From Kofleriaceae bacterium (GTDB lineage: Bacteria; Myxococcota_A; Polyangia; Haliangiales; Haliangiaceae): a DNA stretch of 64,000 nt. A model generated the notes under the pieces. That model made no database searches. It worked only from the letters and a program-made list of their open reading frames with translations, and was not told where the DNA came from. Every line of letters begins with the position of its first letter. The stretch's first letter is position 1. The translations under genes were made by a program, and so were the position numbers. Below, piece after piece: positions 42,785 through 50,408 of the stretch. Location of the stretch: the NCBI GenBank assembly GCA_018057825.1, contig JAGPCY010000004.1:62001-126000 (forward strand), given 5' to 3'.

Positions 42785-43725
42785 GGCCGACCTCCACCCG
42801 GCCGAGCCAGGGCAGCGACCTCGACCGACAAGACGCCGCGGGTGACGATCGGGCGGCCCCAGGCCTTGAGCACGTCGCCGCAGTAGATCGGCAGCGGATC
42901 GTCGACGAAGACCGGCAGCGTGAGCTGCGAGCCGACGGTCAGGGCCTGGACCTCGGCCCAGCGCAGGCGCAGGGTGCCGAGCTCGACCCGGACCTCGATC
43001 GGCACGGCGCCGAGCGCGGCCGCGATCGCGGCGGCGTCGGCGGCGACCCGCGAGGTGGCGTCGTCGTCGGAGGCCGGGGTCAGGACGTTGGGCCGGGCCA
43101 GCACGCGGATCTGGCCGCGGGCGCCGCCGGTGACCGCGATCGTGGCCGACAGGATCGGGTCGCGACCGAGGCGCTCGAGCGCGGCGTCGATCGACACCGG
43201 GGCGGTCGTCAGCTCGGTCGGCCACAGCTCGGCCCAGGCCTCGGGCAGGGTGCCGAGGGCGGCGGCGCCGATCGGCGCGAAGAGCCGGACCGCCAAGGGC
43301 GACGGGGCGCGTCCGCTCGGGGCGTCGGCCTCGGCGTCGGCGCCGCACCGGCGCGCGGCGCCGGACTCGATCAGATCGCCGCCGATCGCGACCACCAGGT
43401 GGCCGCCGGCGGGGGTGGTCGCCGCGCCGAGCCAGGTGGTGCGCAGCTCGTCGGCGATCATCGACGGCTCGACCTCCTCGGCGCTGGTCGCGGTCAGCTC
43501 GACCTCGCCCAGGTACGCGCGCAGCGGCCGACCCAGCCGGCGGGCCCAGCGGTTGGCCAGCTCGGTCAGGGTCGGTCGGGCGGCGGCGGCGTCGCGCTCG
43601 CGCGCGAACAGCGGCAGCGGCACCGCGTCGGTGACCAGGGGGACACTCGTGCGAGGCGGCGCGGCAGCCTTGACCGCGGCCTGGATCGCCTCGAGTTCGG
43701 CTAGATCGAGGGGTGCGTCGCTCAC
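42781..43725 (-). CDS. fliM: Divergent flagellar motor switch protein FliM
   Basis: A 314-residue protein with a C-terminal SpoA domain (PIEVRVELGTLRLRWAEVQALTVGSQLTLP, then YCGDVLKAWGRPIVTRGVLSVEV) and a weakly conserved middle domain. I choose the GTG at 43725, not the GTG at 43749. It gives a normal FliM-length N-terminus and lies exactly 12 nt after a sigma-54 promoter. The N-terminal CheY-binding helix is degenerate: LDLAELEAIQAAV aligns with LSQDEIDALLAAV. The central family motif (GGxG region) is also hard to find, so binding to CheY or FliG may differ. It starts the second flagellar transcript with fliN downstream. Confidence 0.85.
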   Translation of the reverse strand: MSDAPLDLAELEAIQAAVKAAAPPRTSVPLVTDAVPLPLFARERDAAAARPTLTELANRWARRLGRPLRAYLGEVELTATSAEEVEPSMIADELRTTWLGAATTPAGGHLVVAIGGDLIESGAARRCGADAEADAPSGRAPSPLAVRLFAPIGAAALGTLPEAWAELWPTELTTAPVSIDAALERLGRDPILSATIAVTGGARGQIRVLARPNVLTPASDDDATSRVAADAAAIAAALGAVPIEVRVELGTLRLRWAEVQALTVGSQLTLPVFVDDPLPIYCGDVLKAWGRPIVTRGVLSVEVAALARPGGGRP

Positions 43726-43737
43726 GACCGGGGGTTC

Positions 43738-43753
43738 TGCAACCCCCACGCCA
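43738..43753 (-). promoter_or_regulatory. Sigma-54 promoter of the fliM operon
   Basis: On the minus strand TGGCGTGGGGGTTGCA matches 10 of the 12 fixed consensus positions, with exact GG-N10-GC spacing. The last base lies 12 nt before the GTG at 43725. This is the argument for the shorter FliM start. Confidence 0.55.
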
Positions 43754-43765
43754 TCCCCAACCCCG

Positions 43766-43784
43766 CGACACTGTTGGAGTGTCG
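43766..43784. other. Hairpin or dyad between flgE and fliM
   Basis: CGACACT-GTTGG-AGTGTCG is a perfect 7-bp inverted repeat with a 5-nt loop. There is no following T tract, so it is not a classical terminator. It is 12 bp upstream of the sigma-54 promoter of fliM, so an activator or anti-terminator site is as likely as weak termination after flgE. Confidence 0.5.
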
Positions 43785-43834
43785 GCCGCGCTGTCGGCGG
43801 CGCTGACGGCCGCGCTGGCGGCCTGACGGGTTCG

Positions 43835-45121
43835 CTACCGCTTGATCGAGGCGACCTCGGCCAGCATCTCGTCGGCCGTGGTCACGGTCTTCACGTTGGC
43901 CTGGAACGCGCGTTGGTAGGCGATCATCGTGACCAGCTCGTCGCCGAGATCGACGTTCGAGCCCTCGAGGGCGCCGGCGACGATCGCGCCACGGCCGCCG
44001 GTGGCCGCCGCCGCCACCAGGGGCTGGCCCGACGCGCTCGACTGCGCGAACAGGCCGGAGCCGGCGCGCTCGAGGCCGGCCTCGTCGACGAAGGTGGCGA
44101 GGGCGACCCGGGCCAAGGCCCGGCGCTCGCCGTTGTCGAAGCGGCCCGTGATCGTGCCGTCGGCGTCGACCGCCAGGTCCATCAGCGTGCCGGCGCCGTG
44201 GCCGTCGACGTCGAGGCCGACCACCGCCGACGCGCCGAACGGCTGGGTCGTGCCGGCGCGACCGGTGCCGCCGTCGGTGGTGATGGCGTCGCCGAAGTCG
44301 AAGCTGATGGTCTGGGGCGCGGCGCCGAGGAACGTCGCGGCGCTGGCACCGGGGGTCTCGACGTCGAGGGCGCCGTTGGCGTCGAAGGTCAACGTGCCGG
44401 TGGCGATCTCGGTCGGCGTGCCGGCGGTGCCGCCGGTGAGCTCGCCGCCGTCGACCATGGCGTGCCACTCCCACGCCCCCGCACCTTGGGCGCGCAGGTA
44501 GACGTCGACCCGATGGGGCGCACCCAGGGAGTCGTACACGGTGAGCGAGGTGGCGAAGTTCGAGGTCGTGGCGGGGTTGGCCGGATCGAACGGCGGCAGC
44601 GGCGTGGTCTGGGCGCTAGCGTCGAGGGACAGCGCCACGCCGGCGGTGGTGGTCGCGGCCGGGGCGCTGGTCACCCCGGCGAGCTGGAGATCCGTGGCCG
44701 AGGTCGCGACCGCGCCGGTGGCGTCGATCGTGTAGCCCTGCAGGCGCAGCCCGCCCGGGTTGACGACGTAGCCGGTGTTGTCGAGGGAGAACCGGCCATC
44801 GCGGGTGTAGTACTGCGCGTCGCGGCCGTCGTGGGAACCGCTGACCACGAACAGGCCGTTGCCGCGCACCGCGAGGTCGAGGGGCGCGTCGGTCTGCTGG
44901 AGCGAACCCTGGGCGAACTGGGTCTCGAGGGCGCCGAGCCGCACGCCGGCGCCCAGCCGCTGACCGGCGAGGGTGCCGCCGAGGACGTCGGCGAAGCCGG
45001 CGCGGGTCCGCTTGAACCCGACGGTCGAGACGTTGGCGACGTTGTCGCCGACGACGCTGATCGCGGAGCCGTGGGCGCCCATGCCGCTGGCGCCGGTGAA
45101 CAGACTGGTGAGCAGGCTCAT
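43835..45121 (-). CDS. flgE: Flagellar hook protein FlgE
   Basis: A 428-residue hook protein. The N-terminus SLLTSLFTGASGMGAHGSAISVVGDNVANVSTVGFKRTRAGFADVL carries the rod/hook signature, followed by LGALETQFAQGSLQQTDAPLDLAVRGNGLFVV. A central domain with LTVYDSLGAPHRVDVYL is typical of FlgE. The C-terminal GALEGSNVDLGDELVTMIAYQRAFQANVKTVTTADEMLAEVASIK is the classic end helix. A GGAGG site lies upstream of the ATG, which overlaps the flgD stop. It ends the flgB-to-flgE transcript. Confidence 0.95.
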   Translation of the reverse strand: MSLLTSLFTGASGMGAHGSAISVVGDNVANVSTVGFKRTRAGFADVLGGTLAGQRLGAGVRLGALETQFAQGSLQQTDAPLDLAVRGNGLFVVSGSHDGRDAQYYTRDGRFSLDNTGYVVNPGGLRLQGYTIDATGAVATSATDLQLAGVTSAPAATTTAGVALSLDASAQTTPLPPFDPANPATTSNFATSLTVYDSLGAPHRVDVYLRAQGAGAWEWHAMVDGGELTGGTAGTPTEIATGTLTFDANGALDVETPGASAATFLGAAPQTISFDFGDAITTDGGTGRAGTTQPFGASAVVGLDVDGHGAGTLMDLAVDADGTITGRFDNGERRALARVALATFVDEAGLERAGSGLFAQSSASGQPLVAAAATGGRGAIVAGALEGSNVDLGDELVTMIAYQRAFQANVKTVTTADEMLAEVASIKR

Positions 45122-45786
45122 GGGAGTCCTCCGGAGGTGATGGTGGTGACGGCGGCCGGGCTGACCCGGATCGCGCCCAGATGCAGGCGGGGGCCGTCGG
45201 CGGTGAAGCGCAGGGCGTCGACGACCGCGGTGAGCTGCGGCGTCGCCGCGACCTCGACGCCGGCGGCGTCGGTGGCGTGGACCTCGATGGCGTAGGCGCC
45301 GGCCGGCAGCGGTTGGCCGGCGTCGTCGGTGCCGGCCCAGACCAGGCGGGCCGGTGGCCCGGGCTCGATCGGCGCGCGCGCGACCGGGCGGCCGTCGCTG
45401 TCGCGGACGATCGCGTGGCCGCCGGCGATCGGTCGGCCGGCGTCGAGGGTGATGGCCGGCGGTGCGCCGTCGCCCGACAGCTCGAAGGACGACGCCGACA
45501 CCGTCACGGTGCGGCCGATCATCTGCGCCAGGCCGGCGCTGGCGGCGGCGTCGCTGGCCGCCGCGAGATCGGAGATCCGCTGGTTGGTCTCGACCTGTTG
45601 TTCGACCGAGGTGAACTGCGCGAGCTGCGCGACCATGTCGGCGCCGCTCTGCGGATCGAGAGGGTTCTGGTGTTCGAGCTGGGCGATGAACAGCCGCAGG
45701 AATTGATCGCGGCTGGGCGACAGGCCGGCGGTCGGTGTCGCGCCGAGGGTCGGGTTGGTCGCGTTGGTCGGGGCGTCGATGCGCAT
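45118..45786 (-). CDS. flgD: Hook cap protein FlgD
   Basis: A 222-residue hook-capping scaffold. The conserved N-terminal SRDQFLRLFIAQLEHQNPLDPQSGADMVAQLAQFTSVEQQVETNQRI matches the FlgD signature (FL.Ll..QL.nQDPl.Pm....fvaQlAqFs.vEQ). LAQMIGRTVTV follows, and the C-terminal FlgD Ig-like and Tudor domains include LVWAGTDDAGQPLPAGAYAIEVHATDAAG. It is followed by flgE with a four-base overlap and preceded 12 nt away by fliK. Confidence 0.94.
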   Translation of the reverse strand: MRIDAPTNATNPTLGATPTAGLSPSRDQFLRLFIAQLEHQNPLDPQSGADMVAQLAQFTSVEQQVETNQRISDLAAASDAAASAGLAQMIGRTVTVSASSFELSGDGAPPAITLDAGRPIAGGHAIVRDSDGRPVARAPIEPGPPARLVWAGTDDAGQPLPAGAYAIEVHATDAAGVEVAATPQLTAVVDALRFTADGPRLHLGAIRVSPAAVTTITSGGLP

Positions 45787-45798
45787 GGCGGCTCCGGG

Positions 45799-46962
45799 TC
45801 AGGCCAGCGCGCGGAGTCGCGGATCGCGGAGCGCGGGGTCGCGCTCGTCGATCGGCGGCGGCGCCGGGGTTGGGCGGTGGGGTGGTGGCTGGCGGCGGGC
45901 GCCGCCGTCGCCGTTCGCGAGGTCGAGGCCGTGGCGGGCCAGGGCGCCGCCGAGCTCGGGGAGGCCGGCGGTGAACGCCTCGGCCAGGGCGGCGTCGCCG
46001 CCGCGGACCGCGACCGCGACCTGGCCGTGATGGACCGCGACCTGAACGACCAGAGAGCCGGCGTCGCCGTCGACGACCAGGCGGACCTGGCCGCCGGCGG
46101 TCGGCGGCTCGGCCGGCGGCGCGATCGGCTCGGCCGGCAGGGTCGGTGCGGGATCCCCGCCGGTGAGCGCGGTCGGCGCCGACGGGCCCGAGGGGCCCGA
46201 GGCGCCCGACGGCGACGCGGCGGCGGGGGCGCTGCCGTCCTGGCCGGGTGGGGCGGTGTCGCCGGTCGACGCGAGGGCCGTGGCCAGGGCGTCGATCAGG
46301 CTGCCGGCGGGGTCGGTGGTCGAGGCGTCGGGGTCGTCGGGATCCGCGGTGTCAGCGGTCGAGGCGGTCGAGGCGGTCGCGGCGGATGTGGCGGTATCGG
46401 CGGATGTGGTGGTATCGGCGGTAGCGGCGGGGGCGGCGGTCGCGGCGGTCGCGGCGGTCGTGGCGACGAGGGCGTCGGCGGCGTCGGCGGCGGTCGGGTT
46501 GGTGGTCTGGGCCTGCGCGGCGGCGACCGCGGCGACGTCGGCGGCGTCGAGGTCGCCGCCAGCGAGGGCGGGGCCCTCCGTCGTCGCGTTGTCGGCCGTC
46601 GCGTTGTCGGCCGTCGCGGTGGCGTCGTGCGCGGCGGGGCCGTCGTGCGCGGCGGGGCCGTCGGGGCGGGCGTGCCCGGCGGGCCCGGCGTCGTTGACGC
46701 GGCCGCCGGGCGTGCCGCGGGTCGGGCTGGCGCCGGGCGGTGGTCGCGGCGGCGCCGGGGGCGGCGCCGCGGCCTCGGCCGGCGGCGGCCGGGGCGGCTC
46801 GTCGTCGTCGACGCGGCGCGCCCGCGGCGGGCGCGGCGCGGCGGCGGCGGGGCGATCGTCGTCGGCGGCGCGTAGCGCCGCGGCGAAGCCGTCAGGCCGG
46901 CCGGCGCGCGCGGAGGCGCGCGGCGGCGCGGCCCGCGGGCCCGGCTCGAGCTCGATCTTCAT
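45799..46962 (-). CDS. fliK: Hook-length control protein FliK
   Basis: A 387-residue protein. The N-terminal ~240 residues are Pro/Ala/Thr/Asp low-complexity and likely an extended ruler. The C-terminal ~100 residues (VRLVVDGDAGSLVVQVAVHHGQVAVAVRGGDAALAEAFTAGLPELGGALARHGLDLANGD) fit the FliK substrate-switch domain, where L.P..LG.v.v......v.v.f.......v...l..l...L...G is usual. The C-terminal domain is divergent, so the call leans on position: between fliJ and flgD. The tract at 46370-46470 is rich in simple GGCGGT-like repeats. Confidence 0.8.
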   Translation of the reverse strand: MKIELEPGPRAAPPRASARAGRPDGFAAALRAADDDRPAAAAPRPPRARRVDDDEPPRPPPAEAAAPPPAPPRPPPGASPTRGTPGGRVNDAGPAGHARPDGPAAHDGPAAHDATATADNATADNATTEGPALAGGDLDAADVAAVAAAQAQTTNPTAADAADALVATTAATAATAAPAATADTTTSADTATSAATASTASTADTADPDDPDASTTDPAGSLIDALATALASTGDTAPPGQDGSAPAAASPSGASGPSGPSAPTALTGGDPAPTLPAEPIAPPAEPPTAGGQVRLVVDGDAGSLVVQVAVHHGQVAVAVRGGDAALAEAFTAGLPELGGALARHGLDLANGDGGARRQPPPHRPTPAPPPIDERDPALRDPRLRALA

Positions 46963-47393
46963 CGCGCCCGTCCGCGGACGGCGTGGTCGTCGCTGGCGAG
47001 CTGCTCGGCGCGGGCCTCGAGGACCTCATGGACCTCGGCCTGGCGATCGCGCAGCGCCTCGATCGAGCGCACCTCGCGCTCGCGCCGCGCCACCTGCGCG
47101 CTCGACGCCTGCACCGCGGCCAGGGCATCGATCCGGGCCTGCTCGGCGGCCGCGACCTCGGCCCGACGGGTCTCGAGCTCGGCGCCGATGCGGATCAGGC
47201 CGGTCAAGGACGCCGCCCGCATGCGCCGGGCGCTGTCATCGAGAAACTCGGTCAACGCGGCGTCGGCGCCGCGGGCGTCCTGCACGATCTGTTCGGCGTG
47301 GGCGCTGGCTCGGGCCAGGTCGGCCGACGCCAGATCGCGCAGCCGCTCGCGGACGCGCTGGACGGTGACGAGGGTGCGGGGGCGCAAGGTCAT
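46959..47393 (-). CDS. fliJ: Flagellar export chaperone FliJ
   Basis: A 144-residue protein, almost wholly helical coiled coil (LVTVQRVRERLRDLASADLARASAHAEQIVQDA, ELETRRAEVAAAEQARIDALAAVQASSAQVARREREVRSIEALRDRQAEVHEVLEARAEQLASDDHAVRGR). The late VRSIEALRDRQ region matches the FliJ motif (.k..e.L.er....). It contacts FliI as a gamma-like stalk. It has four-base overlaps with fliI upstream and fliK downstream, and its position between them supports the identity. Confidence 0.85.
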   Translation of the reverse strand: MTLRPRTLVTVQRVRERLRDLASADLARASAHAEQIVQDARGADAALTEFLDDSARRMRAASLTGLIRIGAELETRRAEVAAAEQARIDALAAVQASSAQVARREREVRSIEALRDRQAEVHEVLEARAEQLASDDHAVRGRAR

Positions 47394-48703
47394 GGGGTCC
47401 ACTCCAGTTCGAGGGCGTCGGCCAGACGGGCCAGGCTCTCGGGCCACGGCGTGGTCTGGCTCGGGGGTTGGCGGGCCCAGGCGTCGAGCCGGGCACCGAT
47501 CGCGAGGGCGCGATCGAGGGTCGGGTTGGCGCCCGGGGTGTAGGCACCCAGGGCCTGTAGCTCGAGGGCGGTGCGGCGGTCGGCGAGGGTCGAGCGAGCG
47601 GCGTCGGCCAGGCGCAGCGCCGCCGGCGTGGCGACCCGCCGCGCGACCCGCGACGCGCTGGCCAGCGGATCGATGGCCGGGAAGTGGCCGCGGTCGGCCA
47701 GGTCGCGGGCCAGCACCAGGTGGGCGTCGAGCAGCGAGCGCGCGGCGTCGGCGATCGGGTCCGACAGATCGTCGCCCTCGACCAGCACGGTGTAGAACGC
47801 GGTGATCGCGCCGCCGACCGCGGCCGGGGCGACCCGCTCGAGCAGGCGCGGCAGCGCCGCGAACACGCTCGGCGGATAGCCCTTGGTCGCCGGCGGCTCG
47901 CCCAGCGACAGCCCGACTTCGCGGAGCGCCATCGCGTAGCGGGTCAGCGAGTCGATCACCAACAGGACCTCCTTGCCAGCGGCGCGGAAGTGCTCGGCGA
48001 TCGCCGACGCGGTGGCGGCGCCGCGGACGCGCTCGAGCGGCGAGCGATCGGCGGTCGCGACCACCGCGATCATGCGCTCGCGGCGCGGCGAAGCCATCAG
48101 CTCGCGGACCTCGCGGCCGCGCTCGCCGATCAGCCCGAGCACGACGATGTCGGCGTCGGCGTGGGCCGCGATCTGCTCGACCAGCACGCTCTTGCCGCAG
48201 CCGGCGCCGGCGAACACGCCGATGCGCTGCCCGCGGCCACACGGCAACAGGCCGTCGATCACGCGGACCCCGGTGGCGAAGCGGCGGTCGACCTGGCCGC
48301 GCTCGGCCACCGGCAGCGGCACGCCGTCGATCGCCACCCGCGCGGTCGCGCTCGGCGGGGGATCGCCGTCGAGGGGCGCGCCGAAGGGATCGATGAAGCG
48401 GCCGAGCAGGCCATCGCCGACCGCGATCTCCGAGCGGGTCCCCGAGCGCCACACCGGCGCGCCGGGGCGGACCATGCGCAGCGGGCCCAGCGGCACCGCC
48501 AGCAGATCGTCGCCGCGGAAGCCGACGATCTCGCACGGCAGCCGACCGTCGCCGGTCTCGATCTCGGCGATGTCGCCGGTCGCGGCGGGGAAGCCGCTGA
48601 CCCGCACCACCAGGCCGCTGACGTCGAGGACGCGGCCGCCGATCGCCGGCCGGGCCTGGCGCCGGGCCAGGGCCGCGGCGGCGCTCACCAGCGCCGCGGT
48701 CAC
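47390..48703 (-). CDS. fliI: Flagellar export ATPase FliI
   Basis: A 437-residue ATPase related to F1-beta. The N-terminal beta domain is ARPAIGGRVLDVSGLVVRVSGFPAATGDIAEIE. DGLLGRFIDPFGAPLDG is the hinge. The Walker A region is RIGVFAGAGCGKSVL. LGLIGERGREVRELMAS, SLTRYAMALREVGLSLGEPPATKGYPPSVFAALPRLLERV and ITAFYTVLVEGDDLSDPIADAARSLLDAHLVLARDLADRGHFPAIDPLASASRV are FliI signatures. The GTG at 48703 overlaps the fliH stop. Family identification is certain. Confidence 0.96.
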   Translation of the reverse strand: MTAALVSAAAALARRQARPAIGGRVLDVSGLVVRVSGFPAATGDIAEIETGDGRLPCEIVGFRGDDLLAVPLGPLRMVRPGAPVWRSGTRSEIAVGDGLLGRFIDPFGAPLDGDPPPSATARVAIDGVPLPVAERGQVDRRFATGVRVIDGLLPCGRGQRIGVFAGAGCGKSVLVEQIAAHADADIVVLGLIGERGREVRELMASPRRERMIAVVATADRSPLERVRGAATASAIAEHFRAAGKEVLLVIDSLTRYAMALREVGLSLGEPPATKGYPPSVFAALPRLLERVAPAAVGGAITAFYTVLVEGDDLSDPIADAARSLLDAHLVLARDLADRGHFPAIDPLASASRVARRVATPAALRLADAARSTLADRRTALELQALGAYTPGANPTLDRALAIGARLDAWARQPPSQTTPWPESLARLADALELEWTP

Positions 48704-49392
48704 GGCTCCTCCGGGGCCGGCGCGGCGGACGGCGGCGCGAGCTCGCGCTCGACCAGGGCCAAGAGCGGCGCGCGCAGCGCGGCGAGCCGGGTCGGCCACG
48801 ACCCGTCGATCACCGCGCGCGGGGCCTCGACCCGCAGCTCCCCGGGATCGAGGCGCTCGTCGGTGACCAGGCGGACCTCGGCGCTGGCCAGGTCGGCCAG
48901 CCGGGCGACGTCGCCGGCGTGGAGGTGCAGCGTGACCGGCCCGCCGCCGCCGCCGCCGATCAGCTCGGCCGCCAGGGCCCGCAGCTCGGGCGGCGAGATC
49001 GCGGCCGCCGCCGGCACCAGCTCGCCGGCGATCGCCAGGGCGACGTCGACGATGAGCTCGACCAGATGCGCCGTGCCGGCCGCCGCCGTCGCCGCCATCG
49101 CCGCCGCCGCGCGGCCGACCAGATCGCGGGCCGCCGCCTCCTCGGCCAGGCCAGCGGCGCGCCCGACCTCGCGGGCCTCGTCCTCGAGGCTGGCCAGGCG
49201 AGCGCGGGTGGCGCGCCACTCGGCGCAGTCGGGACACGGCGCGGGCGTCGGCGCCGCAGCCGCGGCGACCGCGGCCGGCGCGGTCGGCGTCAACCAGGCC
49301 GCGCGCGCCGGCGCGACCGAGCGCGGCAAGGCGTCGGCCAGCTCCTGGCGCGGCGCCGCGGTCGCGGTCATCCACGGCACGCGCGCGGTCAC
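48700..49392 (-). CDS. fliH: Flagellar export regulator FliH
   Basis: A 230-residue cytoplasmic protein. An Ala/Pro-rich N-terminus carries a CPDC motif, then comes a helical region EDEAREVGRAAGLAEEAAARDLVGRAAAAMA (the usual GxxxG-like part is degenerate). The C-terminal domain VELIVDVALAIAGELVP, VTLHLHAGDVARLADL and LDPGELRVEAPRAVIDGSWPTRLAALRAPLLALV corresponds to the FliH/SctL fold, where GgC.ve...g.vDas...rl is usual. It inhibits and delivers FliI. It overlaps both neighbours by four bases. Confidence 0.87.
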   Translation of the reverse strand: MTARVPWMTATAAPRQELADALPRSVAPARAAWLTPTAPAAVAAAAAPTPAPCPDCAEWRATRARLASLEDEAREVGRAAGLAEEAAARDLVGRAAAAMAATAAAGTAHLVELIVDVALAIAGELVPAAAAISPPELRALAAELIGGGGGGPVTLHLHAGDVARLADLASAEVRLVTDERLDPGELRVEAPRAVIDGSWPTRLAALRAPLLALVERELAPPSAAPAPEEP

Positions 49393-50408
49393 GCCTCACC
49401 TCGTGGCGGGAGCTGGAGCGTGCCCTCGGCGGCCAGCCGGGTGGCGGTCTCGACGATCTGCCGCTGCGCCGCCTCGACCTCGGCGATCCGCCGCGGCTTG
49501 TTGTTGGCGAGGTCCTCGCGCAGGGTCTGGGCCGCGCGCTGCGACAGCGCGCCGAAGAAGTGAGCCCGCAGCTCCTCGCTCGCGGTCTGCAGCGCGATCA
49601 CCACCTGCTCCGACTGCACCGCGCGCATGAGCGGCCCGAGCTGCCGCTGCTCGACGCGCAGCAGATCCTCGAAGGTGAACATCGCCTCGCGGACCCGGGC
49701 CGCGACCGCCGGATCGACCTCGCCGACCTTGGCCAAGAGGGCGTCGCCGTGGTCGACCGGCAGCTCGTTGACCAGCGCGGCGACGAAGGCCAGCCCGTCG
49801 AACTCCGAGCGGGCGTCGGAGTTCGATAGCCCACCGGCGGCGGCCAGGGCGCGGGCCAGCGACTCCGAGGCCTCGAGCACCGCGGCGTCGGGGATCTCCT
49901 CGATCGCCGCCATGCGCTTGGCTAGATCGGCGCTCCGGTCCTCGGGCATGGCCTTCAGCACCGCGGCCGCGGTGCGGGTCGGGAGCTGGCACATGATGAT
50001 CGCCGCGATCTGCGGGTGCTCATCGCCCAGGAGGTCGGCCAGGGTCTTGGTGCGGGCCGACTTGACCAGCTCGATCGCCGGCACCGGCGGCGCCTCGGTC
50101 GGGCCGAACAGCCGACTGGCGCGCGGCTCGCCGAGCGACAGCGCCGCCAGGCGCTCGACGTAGGCCCGGCCGCCGGTGCGCGACACCGACACCGGCCCGG
50201 TCATCGCGCGGGCCAGCTCGCCCAGCACCGCCGACAGGGTCTCGCTCGGGACCACGTCGAGCTCCTCGACCGCCTTGGCCAGGGCGCGCATCTCGGCGTC
50301 GCCGAGGTGCGACAGGAGCTGCGCGGCGACGCTCTCGTCGAGCGCGAGCACCGCGATCGCGGCCTTGTGCTGAGGGCCCAGGGGGGCGCCGGTCCGGGTG
50401 GTGGTCAT
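49389..50408 (-). CDS. fliG: Flagellar motor switch protein FliG
   Basis: A 339-residue rotor protein. The N domain includes KAAIAVLALDESVAAQLLSHLGDAEMRALAKAVEELDVV, the middle SARTKTLADLLGDEHPQIAAIIMCQLPTRTAAAVLKAMPEDRSADLAKRMAAIEEIPDAAV (with the EHPQ motif), and the C domain MFTFEDLLRVEQRQLGPLMRAVQSEQVVIALQTASEELRAHFFGALSQRAAQTLREDL, which carries the charged residues that contact MotA. All three domains are intact. It overlaps fliF and fliH by four bases. Confidence 0.96.
   Translation of the reverse strand: MTTTRTGAPLGPQHKAAIAVLALDESVAAQLLSHLGDAEMRALAKAVEELDVVPSETLSAVLGELARAMTGPVSVSRTGGRAYVERLAALSLGEPRASRLFGPTEAPPVPAIELVKSARTKTLADLLGDEHPQIAAIIMCQLPTRTAAAVLKAMPEDRSADLAKRMAAIEEIPDAAVLEASESLARALAAAGGLSNSDARSEFDGLAFVAALVNELPVDHGDALLAKVGEVDPAVAARVREAMFTFEDLLRVEQRQLGPLMRAVQSEQVVIALQTASEELRAHFFGALSQRAAQTLREDLANNKPRRIAEVEAAQRQIVETATRLAAEGTLQLPPRGEA

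Noticed and set aside
43749-43750. GTG at 43749 as the fliM start
   Set aside because: It lies inside the sigma-54 promoter sequence; the GTG at 43725 gives the normal FliM N-terminal length.
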